64,000 bases of DNA, from the NCBI GenBank assembly GCA_031772625.1, contig CM062820.1:92592421-92656420 (forward strand), given 5' to 3'. This DNA is from Pinus tabuliformis. Taxonomy: Eukaryota; Streptophyta; Pinopsida; Pinales; Pinaceae. A program made the position numbers and the translations under genes. This document shows positions 32,830 through 51,330 of this stretch, one piece after another. Under the pieces are notes generated by a model, which was not told the DNA's origin, searched no databases, and was given only the letters and a program-made list of their open reading frames with translations. Position 1 is the first letter of the stretch. Every line of letters starts with the position of its first letter.

Positions 32830-34740
32830 ACATCATAAAGACCTTGTACCATTGGTCCTATCCAAAAAAATTTCACTACTTCATGATTCCACTAGTGCAG
32901 TCTCCCTTTTGATTTTCTTTGATCTCATCACTATAAGTTGTTCTTCATTTCTAGATTTTGACCAACTCACCCCAAATATTTTAGATGGATTTCAAGATGA
33001 AGTCCCCTGCTTCTTATAAAAAACAAATTAATTTCTTCTTCATTATGTCCTAAGTTCTACTATCCCAAAATGGTTGAAATTTTTATTTATATTAATATGT
33101 AAACTCTAATTACACCAATATGTGTTTCTCTGTGGGGTTTGGGTAAGCAGAGACTGTTCACCCCAACTAGTTGCATGTGTTTATTTTCGTCCTCCTTCTT
33201 CCCATTATGAATTTCCACATGGCTGTCTCTTATTGCTTGTTCTGGCATTTAAATCCCTATTCCTATTCTCTTGTCGGACGACCCTGCATCACGTGCATGT
33301 TAGAAGGTTCTGATAACCTCCTCTTCTCTTGCTAGAAGGACGACTTAAAGCTTCACGATGTTTGAAGGTTCGAAGGTAGGCGATGTTCCGCAAATTCAAC
33401 TTCTTTGTTCAATTGTCTCTTCATATTATTTGACTTTCACTACCAACAATGCTAAGCTATGGTCAAACTTGACACTGTGTTTCTATGTAATAGCCTTTTT
33501 TACCTTTATTGCGAAATGTGTTTCAATTGTACTCCCTCATGCCATGAAAAACAAGTAAATTCTTATTCCCTACTACTTAGTTTTGATAAGGGTTTTTCTT
33601 AGGTTCACTTGGTGTATTTTTTGGTAGCAGAGAAAGTTTATTTCTTTTTTCTTAATTTGTTTTGTTTACGAATTATCTACATGTTTTGTAGGTCTTTAAA
33701 ATTGGTTCAACAGACTCCCAATTTTTGTCTTATGAAGGTGGCTAAGGTGGTTATTTCCCTTCCACTTCGGTTATATCCTTTCCCTTGATACTTGACAAGG
33801 TGATCCATTCTCCGTGGGTAGAAAAACACCCAATGTTGGGTTTGGATTATGGTTGTGGCCATCCTCTTTTCTAGATTAAACTTGACGATGAATACATAAT
33901 CTCCATTCTTGGTGGTAAGACTGGTTACAATCTGTTTAAGAACTTCGTTACCATCGAGGTTTTTAACATAAGGGTCTTTATAGTTATTGTGTCTTTCTAC
34001 CCCTTGTCCATAATTCTTTTTATGTGTCTTTGGTGGTAAGGTTTTCTGACTTCCTTCAAGTTTTGTTGTTCCAGCCTTTACCCATGTTATCAAATTTTTT
34101 TCCCACTTTGATTCTTTTAGTAGTTAACGGGTTTTTACACCCCACTTATTTATTGGAGGGGTTTTCCTGCTACATATTATTTCTACAGGGGTTTGTAAAG
34201 GTTTTTTGGGGTGATGACCTTTATACAACCAACTCGAACTCTGTTTGAGCGATTTCTTCTCTTCTCAGGTAAGACCCTTGCCCCTTTTGGTTATAATTTC
34301 AGTTGTTTTCTTTATCGGTCTTACCTAACCAAGCTCTTTATGTTTTTGGAAACTTGTCATCTCCTTCACTTCCTGGAGTTATAATACTAACTGGAATAAT
34401 TTTTTCCCCAGGTTTGTGAGCCACAAAGCTCTTTCTGGGTAGAATTTTTAATTTATATTCTTTGATTCGATTTCAGGGTTTTCTTGTAAAATTTAGTTGA
34501 AACCATCTAAAAAAGGACTCTTGTCTCTTGTTATTTCAGGTTAATTTATTGGAATTTTTACATTGGACTTATTGTATGTAAACCTACCTCACAGGTACAT
34601 AAACGGCTAGGAAACTCTTCATCTTCTCTCTTTGGTGTAGGGTTCACCAGAACTGGAATGGTGACCGGGTTAAGACCATCTTAATTGTTTTGTCTACCAC
34701 TATGTTTGGTCATAAGATTCAACCTCAAATATTATAACAA
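32830..34740. other. Unclassified DNA between the ORF1 remnant and the LRR pseudogene
   Basis: No recognisable domain. A 128-codon open frame lies on the minus strand (34093-33707; listed separately). Between 34020 and 34660 the plus strand is rich in gggg/tttt phrases with many gtaag-like and ttcag-like sites. This may be an old transposon body, but I cannot classify it. Confidence 0.35.
33707..34093 (-). CDS. Unrecognised 128-codon open frame
   Basis: An open frame with a Lys-rich first half (KTHKKNYGQGVERHNNYKD) and a part that reads as a possible folded segment (GDYVFIVKFNLEKRMATTII). It is longer than chance would usually give in this composition, but there is no domain match, no start context and no neighbour on the same strand except the LINE ORF1 remnant 1.7 kb downstream. 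It may be the N-terminal part of that ORF1. Possibly not a gene at all. Confidence 0.25.
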   Translation of the reverse strand: MITWVKAGTTKLEGSQKTLPPKTHKKNYGQGVERHNNYKDPYVKNLDGNEVLKQIVTSLTTKNGDYVFIVKFNLEKRMATTIIQTQHWVFFYPRRMDHLVKYQGKGYNRSGREITTLATFIRQKLGVC

Positions 34741-37700
34741 TTTTTATTATGATTTTTTTTTTTATTCCACTCAGTTCTGCCTTCAATACCTTCACCACCT
34801 CAACCTTTTTAGCAATAAGATCAATGGAATGATTGCCTGTGAGCTCTTCCAGGAAAAAACATGCAAAAGCTCAGTTTAGCCAACAATTCAATCTCTAACA
34901 CCCTACATTTGAGCATAAAGCAGCTAAAAGCTTTATAATACCTTGACCTTTCAATCAATTACCTCATAGGAACCATCCTAAAGAACATCCCAACATTGAT
35001 AGAACTATGAGCTGTCATTTTGAAAAATAACTATTTTTCAGGACCTATTCCGAAAGGATTAAGATCACATGTAAAATCTCTTGAACTATTTGATTTGTCT
35101 TAAAATCTGCCTAATGAATCTATCCATCTCGACCTTGGCAACTTATCAAGTCTATATTACTCTCTCAACTTGACTGGAAACAACATTTCTTTTACCATAA
35201 CTACAACGTTAGGGCATATTCCAATGAATGCAAGTATAGACCTTTCCAACAACAATTTGACTAGACCCATTCCATAGTTTGGAACTCTTTTTTCATCAAA
35301 AAAATGATGTTTTTTTGGTAATCCAGGTCTTTGTGGTCACCTACTAACAAATTTATGTTCAATTCCTTCAACACTCTCATATCCTCAAAAAATCAACTCA
35401 CCTTAGCAATTGTAGCCATGCATGTTATCAACCAAAGCAAGGGTTTAAGCAAAGGTACCATAGTTGCCATTGTAGTTGGTGATTTTGCCAGAGTAAGCCT
35501 CCTTTATGCAGTTTTTATGTAGCATTACTGGGGAACGATAAGAAAGAATGAGTTAGAGGATAAGCCCAATTCCAGGAATACTCAGCTAGACGACAATGGA
35601 GAATGTTCTTCAAGTTTGTGTAGGGTTGGGTGGCTCTGGCTTAAAAAAAGTTGATGAGAGCTCAGATGGAAGTGTCTTGGATAATGAAGATCAACAACAA
35701 GGAACATTTGTGACATTAAATGGAGATCTTGACTTAGAATTAGATAAGCTACTCAAAGGCTCTGCATATATATTAGGTGCCAATGGTTATACTATATTTT
35801 ATAAGGCAATTCTAGAAGATGGGTTGACTTTTGTAGTAAGGTGACTTGGTGATGATAGTTTGTAAAGGTACAAGGATTTTGAAGCAGAAGATAAAGCAAT
35901 CGGTAGAGATAAATATCCCAACATTGTTCGCCTCTGAGCTTTCTATTGGGGTATAGAGGAAAAATTGTTGGTTTATCACTACCTTCCAAATGGAAGCTTG
36001 GAAAATGCCTATTATGGTGGGTTCTCCTGTTCTCTTTATTTATTTATTTCGTGTATGTTTGTAGGAGATCTTCAATTCGTTTCTCCAAGGTTTTTTTGAC
36101 AAATATTGTCTTTCATATTCCTGCACATTAGTAGTTCCTTATGGATTCCACTCTCATCCCCTCTTCCCTTATCTAGTCACTACCAGTAACTACAAAATAT
36201 TCAATGAGATTTGATCTAAAGACCTCTTTGAACATTTGCAGAAAAACATCTTCCAACCAAGCTAACACTTGGAGCTATCTCTGCAAGGTTTATGTCAACT
36301 AACCTCGGTGGGATTTTATTATTATTCCAAATAGGTTGTAGGCTTATACACAAGTATCCCATGGGCTCTGTAATTGCTCAAGTCCCTAAAATTGAAGGCA
36401 TCACCAGTGATGTTGATTTCTCCTTGCCTCTTAGAATGACCCTGTATGAAACTGTAGAATTTGAATAATCCTTTATATTTTTTCTGAAGGATACAAACAC
36501 GAGGAACGAGAAAATGAAGGAAACTGAAAGTTGTAGGTTTTTTATGGCAAGTGCATCATATATGTGAAATAAGATTGTTACATCAAGGAACTAAAGAGAG
36601 ATTATACAAGATCACTATCTCTGCACAAGCAATTAGAGCTAGAATACAAAGTTTCATTCCAACATCAAGAATCATATCTTTCAAAATGAAAATGAAAAGT
36701 TTAGGAATAGGAATCAACTTTTTGTGATCTACCAAATTTTTTGGGATTCTTCATCTTTGCTGCTCCATAAAATAATTTATTAAAAGAAACGATATCAATG
36801 ATTCTTGTTCAGATTTTGGATTTTGCAGAGTCTATCTTGGTTTCTCTTCTTTAGAATATATTCTAAGACCTTTCTTTTATTTCCAGGTTATGTGTAGTTT
36901 ATTTCATTTCCCCTTTATCTTTAAGATGGATATTTATCTTTTTGTTCACGAAGTTCTCTACGATTCATTTAAATTGGATATTTGTCAACTTTTTCACTTG
37001 GTTCTTTCTATTTTGTTATAAATGGCTATTGATAATTTTTCTCATTGAGTTCCTCGGGTTGAGTATAATTATTTCCTTTCTTATCAAAGGGCATTGATTC
37101 CTTTTCATTTTCAACATTTTGGATATCCAAATCTAGTTCTCTGTAATTATTGAAAAGGGAGTCCATTATCATGTAGGGTTTGAATTGTTATTTTCCTCTT
37201 GTTGCATGTTGATCTTGATCATCTTGTTCAACTTCTAAAGTTTTTAGTGGCCTATCCTTTTCAGATCCTTTCACATGCACATTGACTAACACTATATCTC
37301 TCCAATCTTGCAGGAAGGTCATCAAATTCTCCCTTTTGTCTGCCACGGTTGGCCATAATTACAATTACAAAGGGAGTAGCCAGAGGTATGGCTTATTTAC
37401 ACAAAAGAAATTATGTTCATGGAAATATTAAGCCAAGAAACATCCTTTTGGGGCTTGACATGGAATCACACATAACAGATTTTGGACTAGAAAAACCATT
37501 GACAAATATCAATGTCACTGGTTTCTAACTTCTGGCATCACCCGCGAAGCATCAGGCCTGTATTTATGTCATTCCGTTAGTCATGCCTTCATTTTACTGG
37601 TGTGATATTCAATGTTGAAAACTCAATGGTCACGACTCGTCCATTTTACTGTGAAATCAAATGTTATTTCTCTATCCTCTTAAATAAAAGGACCCTGCTA

Positions 37701-38720
37701 GTGGTCTTCACCAACTTGGATATTTTTGGTTGCATGGGATTTTAATGTGAACACATCGTTTCCATTAATTCAAACCAAAAAATGAAATTGTTTGAATTCA
37801 AACTGAAACATCCAACGCTTACTCTCTTGGTAAAACTTACTTTCATTCATTGTGGCTCATTAACATTTAAAATAGCTTGCTATACTCAATATCGAGAAGA
37901 CGCTAACAAATTTAATGTGAATTTTTCCTTGAAATGTCAATGTAGTTGTTGTCCAAATTTCCATCTCTGACAGTGTTAAAGAGTGGGAAAATTGGACCTG
38001 CAACCACATAAGGAAGGATAACACAAAAGAGAGAATAAATAATGCATCATTGATCCATCACTCAACATAAGTACATATATATAGATGAAGAATCGCTGAA
38101 ATAAATTTGTTCTCAGGCATAAAATACCAACCATCAAAGAAATTTTATATATAAATAAAATAAATGTTATAATTTTCAACACACATTCTAGATAACATAA
38201 TTTTTTTTCCTTATGTCACATCTAAGTATTAAATTATCAATTCATTTAATCATTTGTATTATAACAACTATCAATACGTATAATCAAATGTAAAACTTTT
38301 ATATTATAATTATAAAGTTTATCTATCCAAAATATTCAATTATTTAGATGATAGAAAGAAAAAGTGCAATTTATGATAATTTATTGGACAATGCCAATGT
38401 CAAGGTATAGTAGCTCTACCATCCACCTAAGGAACCTTGAAGATATATTTTCAGGGAACAAGCGTTGCACTAGATCCCATGATAGCTTACAGACAACATC
38501 CGCATTGCTTGGCAGTCCATGCACATCGAAGAACTTTGTATCTCCATACCAGGCCCTAGAGGCATTGAAAACTCTCAAACCCAACCAAAAGTGGGATGTT
38601 TATTTATGTGGGGTTATTTTTTTGGAGATTCTTACTTGGAAGCCACCCTCAAATAAGGATTTTGCAGCATGGGTCAAAGCTTGCTTGATTACAAGCATCG
38701 CCTTTTGCACATCATAAATC
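34740..38720 (+). pseudogene. LRR receptor-like kinase pseudogene
   Basis: A decayed relative of subfamily III LRR receptor kinases (like Arabidopsis At4g34220). Order: leucine-rich repeats (34770-35275: YFSGPIPKGL, IDLSNNNLTRPIP), the cap NPGLCGHLL near 35320, a membrane-segment-like stretch near 35450-35520, the kinase N-lobe (35700-36020: LELDKLLKGSAYILGANGY, NIVRL, LLVYHYLPNGSLENA), then about 1.3 kb of unrelated or intron DNA, the catalytic loop and DFG region (37310-37530: GVARGMAYLHKRNYVHGNIK, ITDFGLEK) and the C-lobe (38390-38700: VSPYQALEALKTL, KWDVYLCGVIFLEIL). HGN in place of HRD is normal for this subfamily. Many stops and frame changes, in the LRRs and between the kinase parts, show that it is dead. 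The signal peptide and first LRRs are not seen. Confidence 0.88.
36030..37310. other. Insert or intron within the LRR-kinase pseudogene
   Basis: The kinase N-lobe ends near 36020 at gcctattatggtggg and the catalytic region resumes near 37310. The DNA between has no kinase similarity. Subfamily III kinases usually have one intron in this lobe, so this may be an enlarged intron rather than an insertion. No transposon ends were found. Confidence 0.4.
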
Positions 38721-40098
38721 CTACTCTTCGACCAAAGGTTGAAGGAAAAGGGAAAATATCTCAGTATCTTTGGGGATTGCACCATCAATGAAGGAGATAT
38801 TATATTTTCTAGAAAAGCTACCATCATCTACAACATATTAACCAATTCTTTCTACTTAGGTACCATCCTTGCTTTGAAATAAGTTGGACAAAGCTGAGGA
38901 CTTACACCCACATTGAGATGACTCATATAAACAAATCTATGATTAGCACTCAACAATAGACAATTTCAGCAGGCAACTCAGTTGCTTATGAAATGAGCAT
39001 AATCTCCTTAAAGATTTCGATATTTCTACAATTGAGGTTTGTAGCAAAGCTAAGGGATCAAAATTAACTTGATGCTTATGAGGCATCCACGTTCTCATAG
39101 TTTACTTGTAACACATTCTCAATTTTGATAAGAAGGTGATAGATGGTGTATCAACATTGCAATGACAAGGGATGGATTTTAATTGCAAGTTGGACCATAG
39201 CAGATTAATGAAAATCCTTATTGAAAATTGGATCTGTTGGTTCAACTATAGTCATAATTTATATATACATAGAAGAAACTGCTCCTTTTTCAAGCTAGAG
39301 TATTTATATATACATGTGCTTCTCAATATCAAATGATAACTTATCAAAGCCATGAAAATGCTACATAGTTGTCTTCTTAGGAAGACCATGAAATATGATA
39401 AGTCATAATGTGTTTGTATTTGTATTTTATTCTACATAACATCTTCTTAGTTGGAGAATAATTGGTTGTAGTATGTATATCAATTTCTATGGAATGTTTT
39501 TGTTGTTATAAATTGAAGAGGTCCATCATACCATATTCCTCGTAACTTATATTTTATTGATGACTACATTGATTACTTTATAGAGTTTGGAGGATGAACA
39601 CATCATAATGAATCCATTAATTACATTACACTATTGGGATAATGTTACATCATAACAATATGGATTGGATTAATGGACAAATATATTGTAATGTTATGAG
39701 ATATCATTAATTTAAATCATGCTAAAATTATGCACCCATTATACATTATTTTAAATGCATAGTGTTATTTTTATCGTAAACTGGTTAAGCATAAACTAAT
39801 TCACTCCATTCCACATGAGTTTAAATGCAAATTGTAGTGATGAGAAAAAATTTAATTTGTTAAAAATAATTGTGAGAGAAATATAACTTTGGGATATTAT
39901 TTATAATTGTGTTAAAAAGTTAGTTTGCCTGATATAATTAACATAAAAGCTTTTCTAACCTATAAATTGATTTTCGTGTGCAATTTTTTAATTGACAATA
40001 TTGATTTGATTATAGATTTTATCTTTCACAAAGGTTGGATTCCAAGTAGATATTCACATGGGAGAACATGGTGGTGGAAGTGATTAGTACAATATTTG

Positions 40099-40099
<1 letters not shown>

Positions 40100-40138
<39 letters not shown>
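40100..40138. repeat. (TA)n microsatellite
   Basis: About 39 bp of TA repeats. Confidence 0.95.
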
Positions 40139-40142
<4 letters not shown>

Positions 40143-40254
40143 TTTTTAATAATCGGGTTAGGATTGATGTCAAAGGTGTACCCAAAAAAATAAAATATAT
40201 ACATAAAAGTTATGTCTTTTCAGAAAATATTTCACTTTGAAATCTATAGAAAAA

Positions 40255-40640
40255 GTTGATATAATTATTGCACTAACTATCATTGGTTTTAACCTTTAAT
40301 TATTTTCAAGTTTGTAAAACAAGGAATTCATACAAACATATATTAAATCTTTCAACTATATTTGTATTCTTCATACATGGGAAGTTTTGTTTCATTTAAT
40401 TTATATTTAAAAATAAATAAAATCAATATTTTCACATAAAAAAATTAAAGGTTGATATAATTATTGCATTAATTATCATTGGTTTTAACCTTTAATTATT
40501 TTCAAGTTTGTAAAACAACAAATTCATACAAACATATATTAAATCTTCCAACTATATATGATTCTTCATATATGAGAAGTTTTGATTCATTTAATCTATA
40601 TTAAAAAACAAATAAAATCAATATTTTCACCAAAAAATTA
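40255..40640. repeat. 196-bp tandem duplication
   Basis: Copy 1 starts at 40255 and copy 2 at 40451, both with gttgatataattattgca. They agree at roughly 90 percent over about 185 bp, ending in aaaatcaatattttcac. A third, short echo of the end follows at 40655. Confidence 0.92.
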
Positions 40641-41307
40641 TGTAAGAGGTTAAACTAAAAAATAAATAAAATCAAAATTTGCACCTAAAAAGGCATGTAA
40701 TAAGTTAAACTAGATATAATTAATATTTTTAAACAATTGAAATATTAAAATAGATTTATATGTTACATTTTTGATAAAAAAGTTTAATGAATTAGTTATA
40801 TTGTTATGTTTGGATAAAGTGAACAAACATTAATATGAAATAAAATATAAGTTAAATTAAAAGTGAAATTAAGGAAAGCCAAGGGTTTTTTTGGCATTCA
40901 ATAGTCAATATAAACATAAGAATGTCAATTTGAAAATGTTTTTAGTTACAAGTATAATTAAGAAAATATTAAATTTATATCTATAACTAATGGGCAAAAC
41001 CCTATGTTACATATGATTTTTTTTAGAGTAAGTTTTTATTAGATTAGTAGAATTTATATAGAGTACATGCATGTAGAGTCTTGGATGGATGGTGTTCGAA
41101 TTGAACATATTCAAAAAACAAAAAAAAAAACTTATCTACCCTGGAACTAGCATTGTGCAAAGGCTATATATATTGTGCTGGTAACGATTGACATTGTTTT
41201 AAGACATTTATGTCACTTCAATTTTATTTTTAAATTAACGTCGTAATATATTATTTAGAAGATATATAAAAACTCAAATTTAAATTATATTTTATTATCT
41301 CTTTATT

Positions 41308-41446
41308 TCTATATTTGATTTGATTATTACCTTCCACACCTCCCACTCTTCCTTCTCTATTTAATTTAATTATTACCTTCCACACCTCCCACTCTTCCTT
41401 CTCTATTTAATTTGATTATTACCTTGCACACATCCCACTCTTCCTA
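41308..41446. repeat. 46-bp tandem repeat, three units
   Basis: Three copies of a unit containing attattaccttccacacc and cactcttccttctctat. They lie about 430 bp upstream of the RPL14 start codon, in the outer promoter. Confidence 0.92.
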
Positions 41447-41674
41447 TCACGGTCACTTTACCACTCTTGGTACAATTGCTAAGATAGGATTACCCTTCTA
41501 ATAATTGAAACAGCCACAACGAAATAACACTTATTTGACCTAGCCGAGTGGCACTCCAACATAGTAAGGCAAATACAAAACTTTAATGAATCAATTAGAA
41601 ATTAACTCGACTCGACGGGGCTAAACAAATCCGCCCCACCGCGTGGGAATGCGACGGTTCGACTTAAAGCAACT

Positions 41675-41720
41675 AGGGTTCGTTAAAAAATAGGGTTTTG
41701 TAAGGGTTAGGGTTTTAACC
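41675..41720. promoter_or_regulatory. Telo-box cluster in the RPL14 promoter
   Basis: Three close matches to the plant telo-box (AAACCCTAA, here as ttagggttt at 41707-41715 and tagggtttt at 41691, with agggtt at 41675). Telo-boxes are characteristic of plant ribosomal protein gene promoters, near the transcription start. It supports 41720-41870 as the 5' untranslated region. Confidence 0.75.
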
Positions 41721-41741
41721 TAGCGTCCTGAAGGCCTTAAG

Positions 41742-41861
41742 GATTTCTCAGTTTGCTCTGGTAAGGCACAGGCATCTGGCCGAGCGCAAGGAGTAGAGGA
41801 GCATTTCTCAGTTTGCTCTGGTAAGCCACAGGCATCTGGCGGAGCGCAAGGAGTAGAGGAG
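41742..41861. repeat. 60-bp tandem duplication in the RPL14 5' leader
   Basis: Two exact-period copies (41742-41801 and 41802-41861) differ at about four positions. Each contains tctggtaag, a good splice-donor match. The second copy ends 12 bp before the ATG. Confidence 0.95.
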
Positions 41862-41873
41862 TGCGGAGACATC

Positions 41874-47758
<5,885 letters not shown>

Positions 47759-48605
47759 GAATAATTTTTGAAGTACTGTTTTTATTCATTTTTGTTTTTA
47801 GAGACTGCTGCAAATTCGAGCTCACTTGTGGGAAATTTAGGTTGTATTGGTGCTTATGTTATTACAATTTTCATGAAAATTTTGATCTGTTGGGTAGTGT
47901 TTATTTGTCAAAGCAAGCCTTACATCTTGAGATCAAAACCTTGGATCATCAAGAAAGCAAGCATTTGAGGCAGAAATCAATTAGCATGTGGATGTTATTT
48001 ATCTAATATTTAGAACATTTGATATTTGGTTAGTCAATACCTTCAGTGGTAGGAAATGGGATTTTAAATATTTAACTGTCCATGCAATGGTAAAGTTTCT
48101 TTTGGAACTCTCTTTTCTCGTGACATGCTTTGAAATTCCTAAAAGTTCCAAGTATACAACTCGAACATATTATCAGAAGTTTATAAATATTGTTTGCTTG
48201 TTTGTTCTTCTTATTCTTGTACTACTTTACTAGAGACCTGACCAAGAAACTTGTTTCTTCTTCTGATCTCATTTCCATCTTGTCACTATCGTACAATATA
48301 AATCAATTTAATATACCTAATACATGCACATCTCTTCTTCCATGAACGGCTTCAGTGTTGTTTCTTGTTCTGCATTTTGCATTTGGGTGTGTCCTGTTTC
48401 TGATAACATCTTGGATATGGATGCTTCATTGTCGAATTGGAAGTTGCTTTTTGTTTTTTTGTATAACTGTAACTGTAACTTGTATTCATATTTACAACAA
48501 CGTTTGGGGCACGGCCTTAAGCCTTACATAAAAAATCCACAAATTCTATGTGGCAGGTAATTACAATCAGTTCTTTCCATCTGCCAGAATGCATAAAAAG
48601 CTAGT
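47759..48605 (+). other. RPL14 3' untranslated and flanking region
   Basis: After the TGA come a T-rich stretch and AT-rich DNA. The poly(A) site could not be fixed; an aataat at 47760 is too close to the stop, and no clean AATAAA follows within 250 bp. No other gene is seen to 48600. Confidence 0.5.
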
Positions 48606-49422
48606 CTAAAGAGGTTGCAGTCCTATAATATCTTGTGGTGGAAACTTGCCAAAAACTCCCAAAAGTTTGCATGGTTTTATATATATCGTAAAGCTCAAAA
48701 GCAGGGGGGTTGGAGTTTCAGAATGACCTTCGGAGTTCCTAGATGGAGGAGAGCCTGACTGCCTCAGACTAAGGGTCATTTGCACCTCAAGCTTTTGATG
48801 TAGGCATGCTATCTCATCCCCACTCCTCTGGATGAGTGTCCTATAATCAATGAGCATTTCCACTGTTGAAGTGACACTGTAAACCAACTGATTATACTTC
48901 AATTGCAGCTTGAGAATGTCTGTTTGCAGTTACAACTGCTTCCCTCAATTGACCCAGATTGCTCGGCATATTGACAATAATTTTGTCAGTTTTTTGCTTC
49001 ATATTTTGATGGGATCCTTCTAGCTTCAGAGCAAACTTTGTAGCAAAATGAATTAACTGCAATTCATATTGCAAGCCCCATTTCCTACAGATAATTCTTG
49101 AGACAATCTGTGAGTTAAGGATTTAACATAGGGATTTTCTTTCCTCTTCCGGACCAATGCCACACAATGCAGCTTCCCAGTTTTGAAGATAGCCAGAACT
49201 GAATTTAAAAGGAGCTCACTTCCTACGCTATCATGTTGTTGCTGCATAACCGTTAGTCCCAAAATCATTCACCTTGTTTGCACAGGGGGAAGAGGATTGT
49301 TCACAAATTCCTCTGATGCCATTTACATCATCGAGACTTAAAAATTCTAAATTAATTATTGTGATGCGAGGGTGAGCGTGCCAATTCCTGGGGTATCCAT
49401 CCTGTTTTGGCTGATTTTCCAA
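48606..49422 (-). pseudogene. Unrecognised broken coding remnant
   Basis: Four overlapping open frames on the minus strand (49422-49231, 49268-49053, 49074-48892 and 48902-48606) continue one another with frame changes near 49250, 49080 and 48900. The peptide is alpha-helical and hydrophilic: LLLNSVLAIFKTGKLHCVAL, ATKFALKLEGSHQNMKQK, NLGQLREAVVTANRHSQAA, GDEIACLHQKLEVQ, then a Ser/Pro-rich end. This looks like a single former protein of 200 or more residues. I do not recognise its family. It has no visible introns, so it could be a processed pseudogene, but no poly(A) tail or duplication was found. Confidence 0.5.
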
Positions 49423-50522
49423 ACATTAACTGAATTATTCAACACAAGGGCCATAAGCTGTACCCTTGGCATATGCCATCCGATGTTAGTGCACTAAATG
49501 ATCCATATTGAACTGATCGAAGTTCGGTGTATGCATGAATCTACCTCCAGTGCACAAAACACAGTCCTAGGGTGACCTCGTGTCCTGCATAGGCAAGACC
49601 TGTCTTCGCCCCCTTTCCCTTCTCATCAATGTGGGGGATGCATTAGAAAAGCTCCATATCCCCTGTTGCACCAACCTATGGATCAATTTCGTGACGACTG
49701 CATGCTGCTTTTTGTTTGATCATGCCACCTGTGATCTGCCGTTTAGGAAGTATCCCTCTTGTTTTTTCATCCACAAGGTAGGTGCATTTCGACATCCTCT
49801 GCCGACCACTAGTAGCGAATTAAGTACCTAGAGTCTGAGTAGAACGTTTGAGTCGTACCTAAGATTTGTCTAGTTGTTCATGCTATATGGCAGGCCAATA
49901 AATAGGATATTGCAGTTTTTCCTATGTGATAAAGAATAACTTCCTTGCTCTTGCCACTCTTAAATTAGAAGCTACGTTTTCAATGCTAGTGTATTAAAGT
50001 ATCTTGAATAAAAGTAATAGCTGGGATAAATATTTGGTTGGCTTCTTTTTAACAATTTCATGGACAGAATTGATCTTTTATGCCTTGTTAACTTGCATTT
50101 TGATTGTATGGTTATTGTGGTGCTGCAAAGGCCACTACTTCTGTACGGCCTATGAATTATCGCGTGATTCTACATACTTGGCTCGTGCTTGTTTTTGTAC
50201 TTTTTTGGCTGCTGTTCTAACAATTTTTTTTTGCAAAAAGCAGCGTGATCAGTCTACTTACGTGATACATCTTTTGTGCACACTTTTCTGTTGGCATTTT
50301 GGCATTTTGGCAAGAGACGAATGAATATTATATCTCCCCTGGTTGTTATCTTGAATTCAGAAGTCAATTGCAATTAAAGGGTTTCAATTATTGATTTTTG
50401 CTTTCTCCTTTGTGTTTTTTGGATAAGATTGATGATTATTGTTCCGTCTATATATATTTAAAATAAATTAATGATAGGGATTGTTTATTCGCCTCAATTT
50501 GTTTTGGTAGTTGCTTTTGGAT
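49423..50522. other. Intergenic DNA without identified features
   Basis: Ordinary composition. Open frames at 49580-49831 and 50004-50324 on the plus strand have no domain or coding character that I trust. I see nothing else. Confidence 0.5.
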
Positions 50523-50915
50523 ACACACGATTGGGAATTGCATCCCGTACTGAGATGTCTTCACACCCAACACCTTGAACTCAAGTGCTTGCTTTAAGGG
50601 TTTTTTATTAGGTCAAAATTGGCCACCCCTGCAGCTGGTCTCATTGTTTTCTCGACGCAAAGCTAGATTTCGAGGGTTACTGCTAGGTTTGACAAACAAT
50701 GAGAACTGAACCTTTTGACACACGATTGGGAATTGCATCTCGTACTGTGAGATGTCTTCACCCAACACCTTCAACTCAAGTGCTTGCTTTTAAGGGTTTT
50801 TTATTATGTCAAAATTGGCCACCCCTGCAGCTGGTCTCATTTCTTGACACAAAGGTAGATTCGGAGGGTTACTGCTAGGTTTGACAAACAAATGAGAACT
50901 GAACCTTTGTGGACA
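50523..50915. repeat. 195-bp tandem duplication
   Basis: Two copies begin at about 50523 and 50718 (acacgattgggaattgcatc). Each contains cacccaacacctt, aaaattggccacccctgcag and gggttactgctaggtttgaca. Identity is about 90 percent. Confidence 0.93.
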
Positions 50916-51330
50916 GGTTTCTTTGTTTTTGTTTAAAATAAATTTTATTTCATTTGTGAATTATTAAATAATTTTTATTTTTTGGTTAAATAATTTTATT
51001 AGGTGAATAAATAGATTTGTTGTATGTAATCAAGGAGGTTCGGGGTTGAGTCGAAGGCATCTTACCTTGAGCTTGAGCTTGGTGCTGCTATTCACAAGCA
51101 CACCAAGTAAGTCAAGTTTTGAACCTAAGCGGGGTTTGATATTGGTTAGCAAATACTTGTGTGTGGGATGTCTACTGTTTAATGCTAACCTGATAGGTTA
51201 TTAACCCGTTAACTTCATTGCGTGGCACTTTCATACCATTTTGAAGTGTCATTTTGTATCATTATAAAATCACAAGATAATATTAAATTACAGAAAAAAT
51301 CTGTAGGTACCTAGTTAATATAATTTCTAC

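Larger units (their letters stand above)
38721..41640. other. AT-rich intergenic DNA upstream of RPL14
   Basis: About 2.9 kb with no gene on either strand. It holds a 39-bp (TA)n run, a 196-bp duplication and 46-bp tandem repeats, listed separately. Confidence 0.75.

Noticed and set aside
40019-40204. A 61-codon minus-strand frame upstream of RPL14
   Set aside because: It is mostly a TA-repeat translation.
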